This document shows positions 34,484 to 44,393 of a DNA stretch of 64,000 nt, piece by piece. The notes under the pieces are model-generated. The model did no database searches. It saw only the letters and a program-made list of their open reading frames with translations, and had not been told where the DNA came from. Position 1 is the stretch's first letter. Each line of letters starts with the position of its first letter. Source of the stretch: Burkholderiales bacterium (GTDB taxonomy: Bacteria > Pseudomonadota > Gammaproteobacteria > Burkholderiales > Nitrosomonadaceae); the NCBI GenBank assembly GCA_024235795.1, contig JACKLR010000003.1, forward strand, positions 372,001-436,000. Reading direction: 5' to 3'. A program made the translations under genes and the position numbers.

Positions 34484-35743
34484 ATGCATTTGATTCCATC
34501 GCAACTGGATAAAACAGTCACCGCCCTACGCACATTGCTTCCACTTGAATTTCCGGCCGATGCGTTACTAAGGCGTTTTTTTAGAGAAAACCCAAAGTTT
34601 GGTGTTCACGATCGCGCTTTTGTTGCGGAAACAACATTCGGTATTTTGCGCCACCGGCTGTTCCTGGAACATATTATCGATTCTGCGACACCCCGGTCGC
34701 TGTTACTCGCCTACCTGGTCCGGTTTCAGGGCGTTGATTTAAACCAGTTGAAAGGATGGGCCAGTGAGTCTGAGATAAAATGGTTGTCCTCTATAACAGC
34801 AATAAAAATGGATGCCCAGCCGATGGCAATTCAGGCAGAATTTCCGGAATGGTTAATTGAGAAACTGAGGCATTCCATGAATGATGCAGATATTCTTAAA
34901 CTGGGACTTTCTCTGCAAAACCCAGCACCACTGGATTTACGCGTAAATACATTTCTAACAAAACGCGAACACGTTCTCGACACACTCTTAAAAGATGGCA
35001 TTCAGGCGGAGGCGATGTCCATTTCACCTTGCGGCATCCGTCTGCATGAAAAACCTGCTATTAATCGTCATCCACTTTTCCTGTCTGGCAAAATTGAAGT
35101 ACAAGATGAAGGCAGTCAATTAATGGGTTACTTGCTGGCACCCAGACGGGGTGAGATGGTCGTCGACTTTTGTGCCGGAGCAGGGGGAAAAACATTGCTG
35201 CTTGGAACATTGATGCACTCAAAAGGTCGACTATATGCCTTTGAAGTTAATGAAAAACGGCTTAATAATCTAAAACCGCGCTTGAAACGCTCGGGCTTAT
35301 CCAATGTTCATATTCAGCGTATTACAAACGAAAATGACATCAAGGTTAAACGTTTATCAAGAAAAATAGACCGGGTGCTTGTCGATGCGCCTTGCAGTGG
35401 TTTCGGCACATTACGACGAAATCCGGATCTCAAATGGCGTCAATCCCCTCAAAGCATAGCTGAATTAAGAAAAAAGCAGGCTGCGATTCTGTCAGCCGCC
35501 GCCGCTCTACTCAAACCAGGCGGACGACTGGTCTATGTAACCTGTAGTTTTCTGTCCGAAGAAAATCAGGAAATTGTTGAAGAATTCGTATCAAAAAACC
35601 CCGATTTCAACTTTCTCAACTGCTCCGAATTAATGACAGAACAGGGAATCGCTGTGAATACAGGAAAATATCTTCAATTGTCGCCGTATGAGCACCAGAC
35701 TGATGGCTTTTTTGCAGCCGCACTAGAGCGCAACAACATATAA
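34484..35743 (+). CDS. RsmB/NOP-family RNA m5C methyltransferase
   Basis: 419 residues. An N-terminal helical domain is followed by a SAM methylase: DEGSQLMGYLLAPRRGEMVV and DFCAGAGGKTLLLGTLM (SAM loop), LVDAPCSGFGTLRRNPDLKW (first catalytic Cys) and LVYVTCSFLSEENQ (second Cys). It methylates a cytosine of 16S rRNA or another RNA. The N-terminus is not clearly NusB-like, so it may be a sister of RsmB rather than RsmB itself. Confidence 0.85.
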   Translation: MHLIPSQLDKTVTALRTLLPLEFPADALLRRFFRENPKFGVHDRAFVAETTFGILRHRLFLEHIIDSATPRSLLLAYLVRFQGVDLNQLKGWASESEIKWLSSITAIKMDAQPMAIQAEFPEWLIEKLRHSMNDADILKLGLSLQNPAPLDLRVNTFLTKREHVLDTLLKDGIQAEAMSISPCGIRLHEKPAINRHPLFLSGKIEVQDEGSQLMGYLLAPRRGEMVVDFCAGAGGKTLLLGTLMHSKGRLYAFEVNEKRLNNLKPRLKRSGLSNVHIQRITNENDIKVKRLSRKIDRVLVDAPCSGFGTLRRNPDLKWRQSPQSIAELRKKQAAILSAAAALLKPGGRLVYVTCSFLSEENQEIVEEFVSKNPDFNFLNCSELMTEQGIAVNTGKYLQLSPYEHQTDGFFAAALERNNI

Positions 35744-35773
35744 AAGAATCCATAGTTTGAATTGCGGCACGCA

Positions 35774-38416
35774 CTAACCGGTTTTTTTATGCGCTGAAGC
35801 ATGCAAAAGAACGGGTAGAATGACTAAAACACAAATCAAAGTCAATATTACGCCAGCAAGTAACAGCAATCCCATACTGGCCGTCCCCTGATGTTGTGAA
35901 AATATCAGGCTGCCGAATCCAGCCATTGTAGTTAGCGCGCTATAAAAAATAGCACGCGCGGTACTTGTATACAAAAGATTTTCATATGCTTCACCGGCAT
36001 TGCGGCTTCTGTGCACCATATGCACGCTGCAGTCTATACCGATGCCGAGTATTAACGGCAAGGCGATCACATTGGCAAAATTGAATGGCACATCCAAAAG
36101 TACGGTTACGGCACCGGTAAACAACGCCGCCAGTAACAACGGCACTAAAACCAGCACGGTCGACTTCACACTCCTGAGTAGCAGCAATAAAGCCACCACA
36201 ACACCAATCAACGCCAGTGAGAAAGCATGAATAAATGCATCGACAACGGCTTTTCCGGCCTCAAGACTGATAACCGGCACGCCCGTAGCACCGGGCGCAA
36301 TCTTCTGTACGGCACGTACAAATCGTTTCAGCGCATCGTTATCATTGATATTTTCAGTAGGATAGATTGCGATACGGTAAATATTGTCGCTGCTTTGCCA
36401 GTGTATTTTGACTGATTCAGGAACATCCTGCTGACTAAAAGGCGTTGCTTCAAGTGCGAGTTGCAGGCGATGAATCGACACCGGCAGCAATTCCAGCAAG
36501 TCCCGGTCAATGGCATATAACAGCGCCACCTGCGCGTTGCGATCACTCAAGTTATCAAGTTGTGACAACAGATTTGTCAAAGAGACCTGCAAGTCACGTG
36601 CAGCATTTGCGGCAGCATGCGCGGGGTGTTCAACGAGAAAACCACTTAACGTATTGTACAAATTCTGTAAAGCGATACGCTGCGCTTGAACATCAATTTC
36701 GTTTTGCGTGACCGGTACAAACGAAATCGGGCCAAGCGTCATCGCCATCTCCTCAATTAACCGGATTTTTTCTTCCTGATCACCGGGCACAAAATCCAGA
36801 ATTGTAACTACCTTATCGACCTCCGGCAGCCCGGATAACTGTTCCACAAGCCTTTCAGTTTCAGCACGGTTATTTGCCAGGGCAATAATATGCCAGGGTG
36901 AATCTTCAGCATTTTCCAGCAAATCTCGGAATGTCTCTACGGACTCTGTGCGAGGATCGTTCAGATTGAGCAGGTTATAATCGAACCGGATTTGCGGCAG
37001 CGCAATGACAGAAAACAAAACAGCGACAGCTGTAATGACGTAAACACTTCTTCGCGCATGCAGCGGCCATTCCAGAGCTGTATGCACAGGCCGAATTGAA
37101 ATAAGCGGTTTGATCGGCCGTATTGGAAAAAAACGTTGCAAGGCAGGTACGATAGTCAATGTTACCAACAGACTAATGACCATCCCTGAGCCGGAAATCA
37201 AACCGAGTTCCGCCACACCATCATACGTTGTCGGTATAAACGCATAAAACCCAATAGCAGTCGTCACCGCACAAATCATCAAGGCCCGTCCAATATCGCC
37301 ACTGGCCGTGGGCAATGTTTTGATAACTGGTTGACCGGTTCTTCTGATTTCTTCATGCCGCAATAAAAAGTGAATGGCATAGTCGACGCCCAGACCAATA
37401 TAAAGCACTGCAAAAGCAATTGAAATCAGATTCAAATGACCCACGGCGGCAGTCGCGAAAGCTGCTGTCAGCAGCAGCCCTAAAACAAGACTGAACATGA
37501 CCGTCATAATGGCACCGAAAGTACGCAACGCCAATAGCAAGACCACTATGACCAATACCAGCGCCAGAACACCTGCATCCTGCGCCCCGCGCATGGCACT
37601 GTGCAGTTCGTCATAAGCAAGCGCTGCTTCGCCTGTTATACGTAAATTTTCCGGCGCATCCTGCGTTAATCCAATATCTGCTGCTGCTTCGCGAACCGCC
37701 CGCAAAGATTGCTCGGCAGCAAACAGCTGCGCGTAGTCATGTTTGGGCCGGGCCAGAATAAGTTCCTGATATTGATCGACTTGTTTGTCGCCGTCCAGAA
37801 GTACTTGCCAAGATAACGCATGGGGCGAACCGGACAGTCTTGCAGCAAGTGTACTACTGACACCATTGAAAACCGCCTCCAGATCGAGATTTCTGCCACT
37901 TCTGATCTCATCTACAGCTTCGGTCAACACTGATGCAAAAGTGTCCAATGCCGGGTTCTCGGCCAAACGCGCAATCAAAGGTTGGGCGGCGGCTAGACGA
38001 TCGGTTATTTTTTCCAGTTCAGGAATGCTTTTGAAGAGCAGGCCATTTTGCTCAAAGAATGGATCACCGCTAAGATAACTCGCTTCATAGAAATTTTTAT
38101 TGTCTGACTGCAGATGCACAGTCAACTGTTTAGCGGCAGCATGCGCTTGTTCAGGTGTAGGTGCATCCACGACCAATAACAATGCATCCTCGTATTGCGG
38201 AAAAGCTTCTTTGTAACGCTTGTGATTTACCCGAAACGGCACATCCTCAGAAAGCATGTCTGTGGTATCGGTATGTACACCCAGATTATTTGCAGTGTAT
38301 ACAATACTGAGCCCTGCAACGACAATGGCTAAAAGAACAATCCAGATGGCTTTTTGATAGGAAAATTCAGCCCAGCGTGCAAAAAAACGGTAGCTTGCGC
38401 CGTTAGAGATTTCCAC
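35774..38416 (-). CDS. hpnN: RND/MMPL-family hopanoid transporter HpnN
   Basis: 880 residues with the two-fold RND layout: about 12 transmembrane helices in two blocks, two large periplasmic loops, and the conserved VLYIGLGVDYAIHFLLRHEE and LILGIGIDCSVHMVHRSRN segments. HpnN moves hopanoids to the outer membrane. It is the last gene of the hpnH-hpnB-hpnM-hpnN order, 35 nt after hpnM. It is convergent with the methyltransferase gene. Confidence 0.88.
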   Translation of the reverse strand: MEISNGASYRFFARWAEFSYQKAIWIVLLAIVVAGLSIVYTANNLGVHTDTTDMLSEDVPFRVNHKRYKEAFPQYEDALLLVVDAPTPEQAHAAAKQLTVHLQSDNKNFYEASYLSGDPFFEQNGLLFKSIPELEKITDRLAAAQPLIARLAENPALDTFASVLTEAVDEIRSGRNLDLEAVFNGVSSTLAARLSGSPHALSWQVLLDGDKQVDQYQELILARPKHDYAQLFAAEQSLRAVREAAADIGLTQDAPENLRITGEAALAYDELHSAMRGAQDAGVLALVLVIVVLLLALRTFGAIMTVMFSLVLGLLLTAAFATAAVGHLNLISIAFAVLYIGLGVDYAIHFLLRHEEIRRTGQPVIKTLPTASGDIGRALMICAVTTAIGFYAFIPTTYDGVAELGLISGSGMVISLLVTLTIVPALQRFFPIRPIKPLISIRPVHTALEWPLHARRSVYVITAVAVLFSVIALPQIRFDYNLLNLNDPRTESVETFRDLLENAEDSPWHIIALANNRAETERLVEQLSGLPEVDKVVTILDFVPGDQEEKIRLIEEMAMTLGPISFVPVTQNEIDVQAQRIALQNLYNTLSGFLVEHPAHAAANAARDLQVSLTNLLSQLDNLSDRNAQVALLYAIDRDLLELLPVSIHRLQLALEATPFSQQDVPESVKIHWQSSDNIYRIAIYPTENINDNDALKRFVRAVQKIAPGATGVPVISLEAGKAVVDAFIHAFSLALIGVVVALLLLLRSVKSTVLVLVPLLLAALFTGAVTVLLDVPFNFANVIALPLILGIGIDCSVHMVHRSRNAGEAYENLLYTSTARAIFYSALTTMAGFGSLIFSQHQGTASMGLLLLAGVILTLICVLVILPVLLHASAHKKTG

Positions 38417-38451
38417 AAAAATCCTTTTCCGTTATATTCTTCTTAACAAGT

Positions 38452-39114
38452 TCATTGCGAAGATTCTTCACCATCTTCCGCCTCAGTGATTTTAATTTTC
38501 AGCATATCAATTAACGACTGAAATCCTTCACGTTGCATGATTGATCGATACTCGCTACGTTTAATCGCCAAATCACTGACACCGTCAAATAAAATATTAA
38601 TAATCAACCACTGTTCCTCAAGCTTATGCAAGACGTAATCAAAATTAACAGTACCGCCATCTCCCTTGATGAGCTGACTGCGGACAAGTTTCTGTTCCCG
38701 CGGCAAGTCACGTTGCTCGATAAACTTGAATTGTTCGCCGCCATATTGCTTAAATTGTCCAGCGTAAGTGGCAATACTCAGTTGACGGAACGTTTCAATA
38801 ATCAAATTCTGCTGTTCCGGGTCAAGTTCATGCCAAAGTGTTGCACCGAGAATTGTTTTAATGATCAGTTCAATATCATGCGTTCGGTTAACAACGGGGG
38901 ATAAAAATTCCACCCGTCCCGAAAAACCCAATTGCTCACCCTCACGCATAACCTGTATCAAGGATTGCTGCAAATCATATACTGCAGCGTGCGCGCTATT
39001 TGGTTCAGATTCATCCGTATCAGCAGCACTGGCTATTGAAAAAGAAAATAACATCATGATACCGACCAGAACCAGTATCCATGGTAGGTTTTTAGTTTTC
39101 AGTTTTGCTTTCAT
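38452..39114 (-). CDS. hpnM: MlaC/Ttg2D-like periplasmic lipid-binding protein HpnM
   Basis: 220 residues from ATG 39114. A signal peptide (LPWILVLVGIMMLFSFSIASA) is followed by the MlaC fold (FLSPVVNRTHDIELIIKTIL, IETFRQLSIATYAGQFKQYGG). Placed between hpnB and hpnN, it is the HpnM that works with HpnN in periplasmic hopanoid traffic. Its start lies 23 nt inside the end of hpnB. Confidence 0.85.
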   Translation of the reverse strand: MKAKLKTKNLPWILVLVGIMMLFSFSIASAADTDESEPNSAHAAVYDLQQSLIQVMREGEQLGFSGRVEFLSPVVNRTHDIELIIKTILGATLWHELDPEQQNLIIETFRQLSIATYAGQFKQYGGEQFKFIEQRDLPREQKLVRSQLIKGDGGTVNFDYVLHKLEEQWLIINILFDGVSDLAIKRSEYRSIMQREGFQSLIDMLKIKITEAEDGEESSQ

Positions 39115-40243
39115 AATGACGGTCTTTCCAACGAGCTCGCTCACCACGCCAGTAACGAACTGCTGAGGTCCATGTCATGGCAAGATACAAAGCGCCGACA
39201 ATAGGCAACACAAATACCCAGAATGGTGAACGAAAATAATAAATTAAAGTCGGCCTATAGGCTAAAAACATTGCTATCCATGTTAATGCACTGATCATAT
39301 AAGTTTTCTGTTCAGGCAGCAATAAAAATACAAATGGCGCAATCCAGAACATGGACACCATAATAATGGTGCATAAAATCAACAGTATCAGTGAATAATT
39401 GAGCTGGGTATAGGCTGTTCTCGCCACCATATCCCAGATGGTCCGGAGATCATAATAGCCACGTAAACTGCGAGCAGCATGACTCAGCCCTATCCAGGTA
39501 TTTCCACCAGCATGTTTTATACGCGCAGCCAATGTGCAATCATCAATCAGCGCATCGTGGAGACTACCAAAAGCGCCTCCGGAACGAAGTGCCTGTGTTT
39601 CAACCAGAATAAATCCACCTGCGGCAGCAGCCATATGCGATGTTGGCTTGTTTGCAAGGCCAAATGGATAAAGCAATTTAAAGAAAAAAATGAATGCAGG
39701 CATAAGAAGGCGTTCTATGGCGTTGTCCATAGGTGGTGTTGCCATTAACGATACCAGAACCCTTTTTTCCGTTTCCGCCTTTTCCCGCAATGTGGCGATA
39801 ATACCGGGGGATAAAGCAATATCAGCATCCAGCAATAATGTATATGGCGTTCGTACTTCCCGCAAACCCTGCTCAAGTGCCCACAGCTTACCACTCCAAC
39901 CTGGCGGTGGCGTGGTTCCTGAAATCACTTTCGCCCCTTTCTCACGTGCCAGTTGTGCGGTATCGTCAACAGATTGATCGTCGATAACGATGATACTCAA
40001 ATCACCCTGCGCCTTGACAGCATCAAGTGTGCACTGAATAAATTGCGCTTCATTTCGCGCCGGAATCAGCACCGTAATATTAAGCAGGCTCTGATCCAAT
40101 CGAATTTCTGCTGTTGGCTCTATCTGCTCTTCAGTACTCGCTGGACGCCAGGGAAACAACAAAATCGCCCACCAGCTAACAACACCAAAAGCAGCAGCAA
40201 GCATTACTGCTAACATCAATCCCGTCAATGGCAGATCAACCAT
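39092..40243 (-). CDS. hpnB: Hopanoid-associated glycosyltransferase HpnB
   Basis: 383 residues. One N-terminal helix precedes a GT2 domain: TVLIPARNEAQFIQ, IIVIDDQSVDDTAQLA, LLLDADIALSPG and DDCTLAARIKHAG. Several C-terminal helices follow. This is the HpnB membrane glycosyltransferase, thought to modify hopanoid side chains or related lipids. It overlaps hpnM. Confidence 0.88.
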   Translation of the reverse strand: MVDLPLTGLMLAVMLAAAFGVVSWWAILLFPWRPASTEEQIEPTAEIRLDQSLLNITVLIPARNEAQFIQCTLDAVKAQGDLSIIVIDDQSVDDTAQLAREKGAKVISGTTPPPGWSGKLWALEQGLREVRTPYTLLLDADIALSPGIIATLREKAETEKRVLVSLMATPPMDNAIERLLMPAFIFFFKLLYPFGLANKPTSHMAAAAGGFILVETQALRSGGAFGSLHDALIDDCTLAARIKHAGGNTWIGLSHAARSLRGYYDLRTIWDMVARTAYTQLNYSLILLILCTIIMVSMFWIAPFVFLLLPEQKTYMISALTWIAMFLAYRPTLIYYFRSPFWVFVLPIVGALYLAMTWTSAVRYWRGERARWKDRHYESKTEN

Positions 40244-40307
40244 GAAACTTACCTGACAAGGTCTCTCAAGGCACTTTTGTTAACAAGCTGGCAAGCGCCA
40301 CATCAAG

Positions 40308-41426
40308 CTACTTATTGGAAATTGTGACAGGAATATCTGCCAGTTTTTTTTCTTTTTTACCTTCTTCTGTTACCCATTGCGGAATAGGCTCTGCAATCAT
40401 ATCCCCGGATGTTCTGGGGCCTTTGACAGCGGTTACCAATGCTTTCCAAGGATGGCGCAGGGTATCTTCAACGGCTGTTGCTTCATAACCACAATGCGCC
40501 ATGCATTGCGCACACTTTGGGTTACTCGCATTTCCGTATTTATCCCATGGCGTACTGTCGAGCAATTCCTGAAAAGTTGCTACATAACCTTCATCTGCTA
40601 ACAAGTAACAGGGTTTTTGCCAACCGAAAACATTTCGCGTTGGATTTCCCCAAGGCGTACATTTATAACTCTGATTACCCGCTAGAAAGTCAAGATAGAG
40701 CGCCGAGTGATTTAACCGCCATTTACGCTTTAGTTTTTTCCCCAGTTCGAAAATACCGCGAAAGAGTTTCTTGGTATCTGCACCTTTAATAAAAACATCC
40801 TGCCTGGGCGCATGCTCATAACTGAACCCAGGGGCGATAGTAGCACCTTCTACACCCAATGCCATTGCATAATCCAGAAACTCGGCAACGTCCTCAGGCG
40901 TTTCACCCTGAAACAGGGTGCAATTAATGGTCACTCTAAATCCTTTATCAAGCGCCAGTTTGATAGCTTCCACCGCACGGTCGAACACACCTTCCTGGCA
41001 TACAGAGGCGTCGTGTCTTTCCTTCATGCCATCAAGATGCACCGAAAATGTCAAATATGGAGATGGCGTATAGTCATTAATTCTCTTCTTGAGCAGCAAC
41101 GCATTGGTACAAAGATAAACATATTTTTTTCGTTGGATAATGCCTCTTACAATTTGGGGCATTTCTTTATGCAGTAGTGGCTCACCCCCTGGAATCGATA
41201 CCATTGGTGCGCCGCATTCATCTACAGCCTGCATACATTCTTCATAAGATAAACGCTTGTCCAGAATTTCCTCTGGATGCGCAATTTTTCCACACCCCGC
41301 ACATTCCAGATTGCAGCGAAATAATGGTTCGAGCATTAAAACCAAAGGGTATTTTTTGGCGCCCTTAATTTTTTGCTTAACTAAATAGCTACCTACCGCA
41401 ATCTGTTGACGTAAGGGAACTCCCAT
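40308..41426 (-). CDS. hpnH: Radical SAM adenosyl-hopene transferase HpnH
   Basis: 372 residues from ATG 41426 with GGAGG 9 nt upstream. MLEPLFRCNLECAGCGKIAH contains the CxxxCxxC iron-sulfur site, and PMVSIPGGEPLLH is the SAM-binding GGE block. The C-terminus has more Cys (NPKCAQCMAHCGYE). HpnH joins the 5'-deoxyadenosyl radical to diploptene to make adenosylhopane, the first step to extended hopanoids. It is the first gene of the operon. Confidence 0.93.
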   Translation of the reverse strand: MGVPLRQQIAVGSYLVKQKIKGAKKYPLVLMLEPLFRCNLECAGCGKIAHPEEILDKRLSYEECMQAVDECGAPMVSIPGGEPLLHKEMPQIVRGIIQRKKYVYLCTNALLLKKRINDYTPSPYLTFSVHLDGMKERHDASVCQEGVFDRAVEAIKLALDKGFRVTINCTLFQGETPEDVAEFLDYAMALGVEGATIAPGFSYEHAPRQDVFIKGADTKKLFRGIFELGKKLKRKWRLNHSALYLDFLAGNQSYKCTPWGNPTRNVFGWQKPCYLLADEGYVATFQELLDSTPWDKYGNASNPKCAQCMAHCGYEATAVEDTLRHPWKALVTAVKGPRTSGDMIAEPIPQWVTEEGKKEKKLADIPVTISNK

Positions 41427-41814
41427 GTACAAAACCTCCAAATGCTACAATTAATCGACTCTGGTAAATTGATTACGAGCCAAATATTAAAATTTCTGAT
41501 AACTCAATTGCTAAGTAACAAAAGAGACCTACAAATGTTCTGAAAATTAAACTGATCTATATTAGCCGGGAATTGTGCTGATATCGATAGAACCAATATT
41601 ATTTAAAAATTTCGTTGTCGAATTATATCTTAACTTGTTGTGAGGCTATATACGAACTTTCCATGTTGTTTCAATACAATCTCTGAAAAACTATAAACAA
41701 CAATAAAAAATGCGTGATTTATATCTACCCCTCATGATTTGTATGAATACAACACCTGCGTCGCTGTTACTGACTAAAAGAACTTTAGTATATTTAGCAG
41801 TGAATCTACCACGC

Positions 41815-41844
41815 GGTTCCCGGGCAATAGCATCCCGGGTAACC
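41815..41844 (-). terminator. GC-rich hairpin after the peptidoglycan-binding lipoprotein gene
   Basis: GGTTCCCGGG (41815-41824) pairs with CCCGGGTAACC (41834-41844) with one bulge and a 9-nt loop. It sits 23 nt past the end of the lipoprotein gene on the minus strand. No T-run follows, so termination is likely but not certain. The remaining 41.43-41.81 kb before hpnH shows no gene. Confidence 0.5.
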
Positions 41845-41866
41845 CTTGACGATTTAAAGTACTTTT

Positions 41867-42520
41867 TTAAAAATCCACACCGAGGGAACGCAAAGTTTCC
41901 TTGGTTAGCTCACCCGTGGCGAGATTGTTTTCTTGTTGGAAGTTTTTAATCGCTGCTAATGTTCTCGGTCCACTGATACCATCGACTGGTCCTGGATTAT
42001 AACCTGCGATTACCAGTGCTTGCTGAACCCGGCGAATCAAATCTGGTGTTGCCGCAACAACATCTGCGCTATCTTCAAATACATTTGCAGTTGGTTCAAC
42101 GATAGCAGTCTCGTCCTCAGACGAAACATCCTCCTGTAAACCAGCAATAGCATCTTGTGCCTCAGTAATATTGTCATCTACGATATCCACCAATGTATCG
42201 CCAGCCTCGGTTGCTGCTTCTTCTGCAGCATCGATGGTTTCACTAGTCGCATCAGATAATTCTTCCAGAATTCCTTCCATAGAACTCTCCGCTTCTTCCA
42301 GATCAAAACCACCGTATGTTTCTGAATCATCCACATCTTCAAAACTGGCTATAGGATCAGGTTCAATGATTGTTTCTAGACTTTGAATCGGTTCTTCCGT
42401 AATGATCTCCTTACTCTGAGTAATCGTTTCTTCCGGCTCATCTCCGCAGCCAGACAATAATCCGACGCTAAACAAAAGAACAACACCCGTTGATAATATA
42501 CTGATTTTGCTTGATTTCAT
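41867..42520 (-). CDS. Peptidoglycan-binding lipoprotein
   Basis: 217 residues, start 42520 with GGAGGG upstream. A lipoprotein signal ends LLSGCG. A long acidic, low-complexity linker (rich in Glu, Asp, Thr, Ile) follows. The last 55 residues form a PG_binding_1 domain (PDLIRRVQQALVIAGYNPG, GISGPRTLAAIKNFQQEN). It should tether to the outer membrane and touch the peptidoglycan. Confidence 0.82.
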   Translation of the reverse strand: MKSSKISILSTGVVLLFSVGLLSGCGDEPEETITQSKEIITEEPIQSLETIIEPDPIASFEDVDDSETYGGFDLEEAESSMEGILEELSDATSETIDAAEEAATEAGDTLVDIVDDNITEAQDAIAGLQEDVSSEDETAIVEPTANVFEDSADVVAATPDLIRRVQQALVIAGYNPGPVDGISGPRTLAAIKNFQQENNLATGELTKETLRSLGVDF

Positions 42521-42776
42521 TGACACCCTCCGTACAAATAGAAACATAGACACAAACCGTAGTGCTCGAAATTTAATGTGATGTGTGTTGTATTAATCCA
42601 ATATTAAAACAATTATAATAAACCGAAATTTCAAATTCCTTCAATATCTTACTAAGATATTCAAAGAAATAACATTAAATTCGATCCTTAACTAATAATA
42701 TAGACTAATTTATATTGCAGCAAATTACCAATTTTTATTCTTATCAACTCATAATAACTTATTTAACCAGAAAATG

Positions 42777-42792
42777 AAGGAGGTTTTTCCTG
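42777..42792 (+). promoter_or_regulatory. Strong Shine-Dalgarno before a CTG start codon
   Basis: AAGGAGG at 42777-42783, then six nt, then CTG at 42790. In-frame codons from here supply the dinucleotide-binding motif of the following oxidoreductase. No ATG, GTG or TTG is in frame between the Shine-Dalgarno and the conserved LIGGGHSH, so CTG is the only start that keeps the domain complete. Confidence 0.75.
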
Positions 42793-43905
42793 AAAAAACA
42801 TTTATGTTTAATTGGCGGTGGTCATAGTCATGTTACAGTTATCAAACATTTGATCAAGAAACCAATACGCGATTCACATGTCACTTTAGTAAGCCCTGAT
42901 ATCCATACGCCCTATTCAGGTATGCTACCTGGACTAATAGCGGGCCATTATTCTTATGAAGATTGTCACATTGACTTGCACCGTCTTTGCAATCAAGCTG
43001 GCGTGCAATTTATCCACAGCACAGTCGAAAGGATTAATCCCGATTCACGTACAATATATTCTACCCAATTTCCACCATTTAATTATGATTTACTATCCCT
43101 CAATATTGGTTCCAGGCCCGCCATAGAAGATATCGAAGGAGCAAATAGCTTTGGCAGCGCGATCAAGCCCGTTAAAAACTTTTTTAATAATTGGGTTAAA
43201 TGGATAGAATCTCATTTTGCATCAAAACAAAAACAGCATTTCGTTGTTGTTGGAGGTGGGGCTGCTGGGGTTGAAGTTTTACTTGCCATGCAGTATCGAT
43301 TACAGAATTCTACGCCAATTAATGCTGTATTTACACTTATATGCACTGATCAGACCCCTCTCACTTCTCATAACCAAGCAGTACAAAAATTTTTTCGACA
43401 ATATCTGCAATCCCGCAATATTAAGATTATCAAAAACAGTCATGTAACTTCAATTGACAAGTATCAATTACATTTAAATGATGGCACATTAATTCAGTAC
43501 GACTTTACTGTGTGGACTATCCACGCTGGCGCACATCCTTGGCCTGCGACAAGCGGTTTACAGTGTGATGAGTCTGGCTTTATCGAAGTCGATCAGTATT
43601 TACGCAGCCTTTCTCACCCGAATATTTTTGCAGCAGGAGATTGTGCAGCATTTACACCCCGTTTGTTACCGAAAGCGGGAGTCTTTGCAGTAAGAGAAGG
43701 ACCGATACTGTATAAAAACCTTAACGCCTCACTCATGCAACAACCACTTGCCCCATTCAAGCCGCAAAAACATTTCCTAAGCTTGCTGACAACAGGTGAG
43801 CGTCACGCAGTAGCTTCACGTAACTTTATTTTCTTGCAAGGAAAATGGGTTTGGTACTGGAAAAATTATATTGATAAAACTTTCATGCAGCATTTTAAGC
43901 CATAA
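42790..43905 (+). CDS. FAD-dependent NAD(P)H-type oxidoreductase with CTG start
   Basis: 371 residues. LCLIGGGHSHVTVI is the FAD-binding start, VVVGGGAAGVEVLLAM the NAD-binding loop, and FAAGDCAAFTPRLLPKAGVFA the second FAD block. It resembles type II NADH dehydrogenases and the oxidoreductase half of SelD fusions. The first in-frame TTG (42850) would cut off the FAD loop, so the CTG start is assigned. Electron acceptor and substrate are unknown. It is divergent from the lipoprotein gene. Confidence 0.78.
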   Translation: MKKHLCLIGGGHSHVTVIKHLIKKPIRDSHVTLVSPDIHTPYSGMLPGLIAGHYSYEDCHIDLHRLCNQAGVQFIHSTVERINPDSRTIYSTQFPPFNYDLLSLNIGSRPAIEDIEGANSFGSAIKPVKNFFNNWVKWIESHFASKQKQHFVVVGGGAAGVEVLLAMQYRLQNSTPINAVFTLICTDQTPLTSHNQAVQKFFRQYLQSRNIKIIKNSHVTSIDKYQLHLNDGTLIQYDFTVWTIHAGAHPWPATSGLQCDESGFIEVDQYLRSLSHPNIFAAGDCAAFTPRLLPKAGVFAVREGPILYKNLNASLMQQPLAPFKPQKHFLSLLTTGERHAVASRNFIFLQGKWVWYWKNYIDKTFMQHFKP

Positions 43906-44393
43906 CCTTTTACAATTCATTAAGTGAAATTTTTCCTATCCTTATTAATTAGGAACAATTATCAGCAAAAAACCATACAATAACTATTCTATATTACTGA
44001 TTAAATGATACAAATTTGAGTAAAACGCTCGCTTTATGAAGAAAAATATGCTCGCTAAATAGAATTTTTATGTAATCCAAACTATTTTGAATTATTTAGC
44101 ATTAAAAAGAGTCATTTGTTCAGACAAAACAATTGTTGTTTTAGTACAACACCCGCTGAATATTGCCTTGACAGGAAAAACCACCTTATATAAGCTGCGC
44201 TTTGGTCAAATATGACACACATTGTATGTATTAATAATGCCTGCGGTCAGCGTTTGAATAGGAAAAATAGAAATTTTCCAGCCAGCGAAAGCATCAATAA
44301 GGGCTATGATCAGAGTTGGCACGCACTATCAAAATACCTTGCTATAGGAAGCAAGATGAACAGTATAAGTTATATTACTTCGAGGGGAAGATC
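43906..44393 (+). promoter_or_regulatory. 488-nt leader region before the sphingolipid-like cluster, with a candidate sigma-70 promoter
   Basis: No gene is evident, since short frames at 44212-44397 lack support. TTGACA at 44168-44173 is followed after 15 nt by TATAAG at 44189-44194, a short-spaced but otherwise good -35/-10 pair. No Pho-box array was found here. The start of the acyl-AMP ligase lies 200 nt further on. Confidence 0.4.

Noticed and set aside
41710..41949. Plus-strand frame upstream of hpnH
   Set aside because: It overlaps the end of the lipoprotein gene and shows no protein features.
43906..44393. Pho box before the sphingolipid-like cluster
   Set aside because: No CTGTMAY-like units at 11-bp spacing. 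Only a short-spaced sigma-70-like pair is visible.
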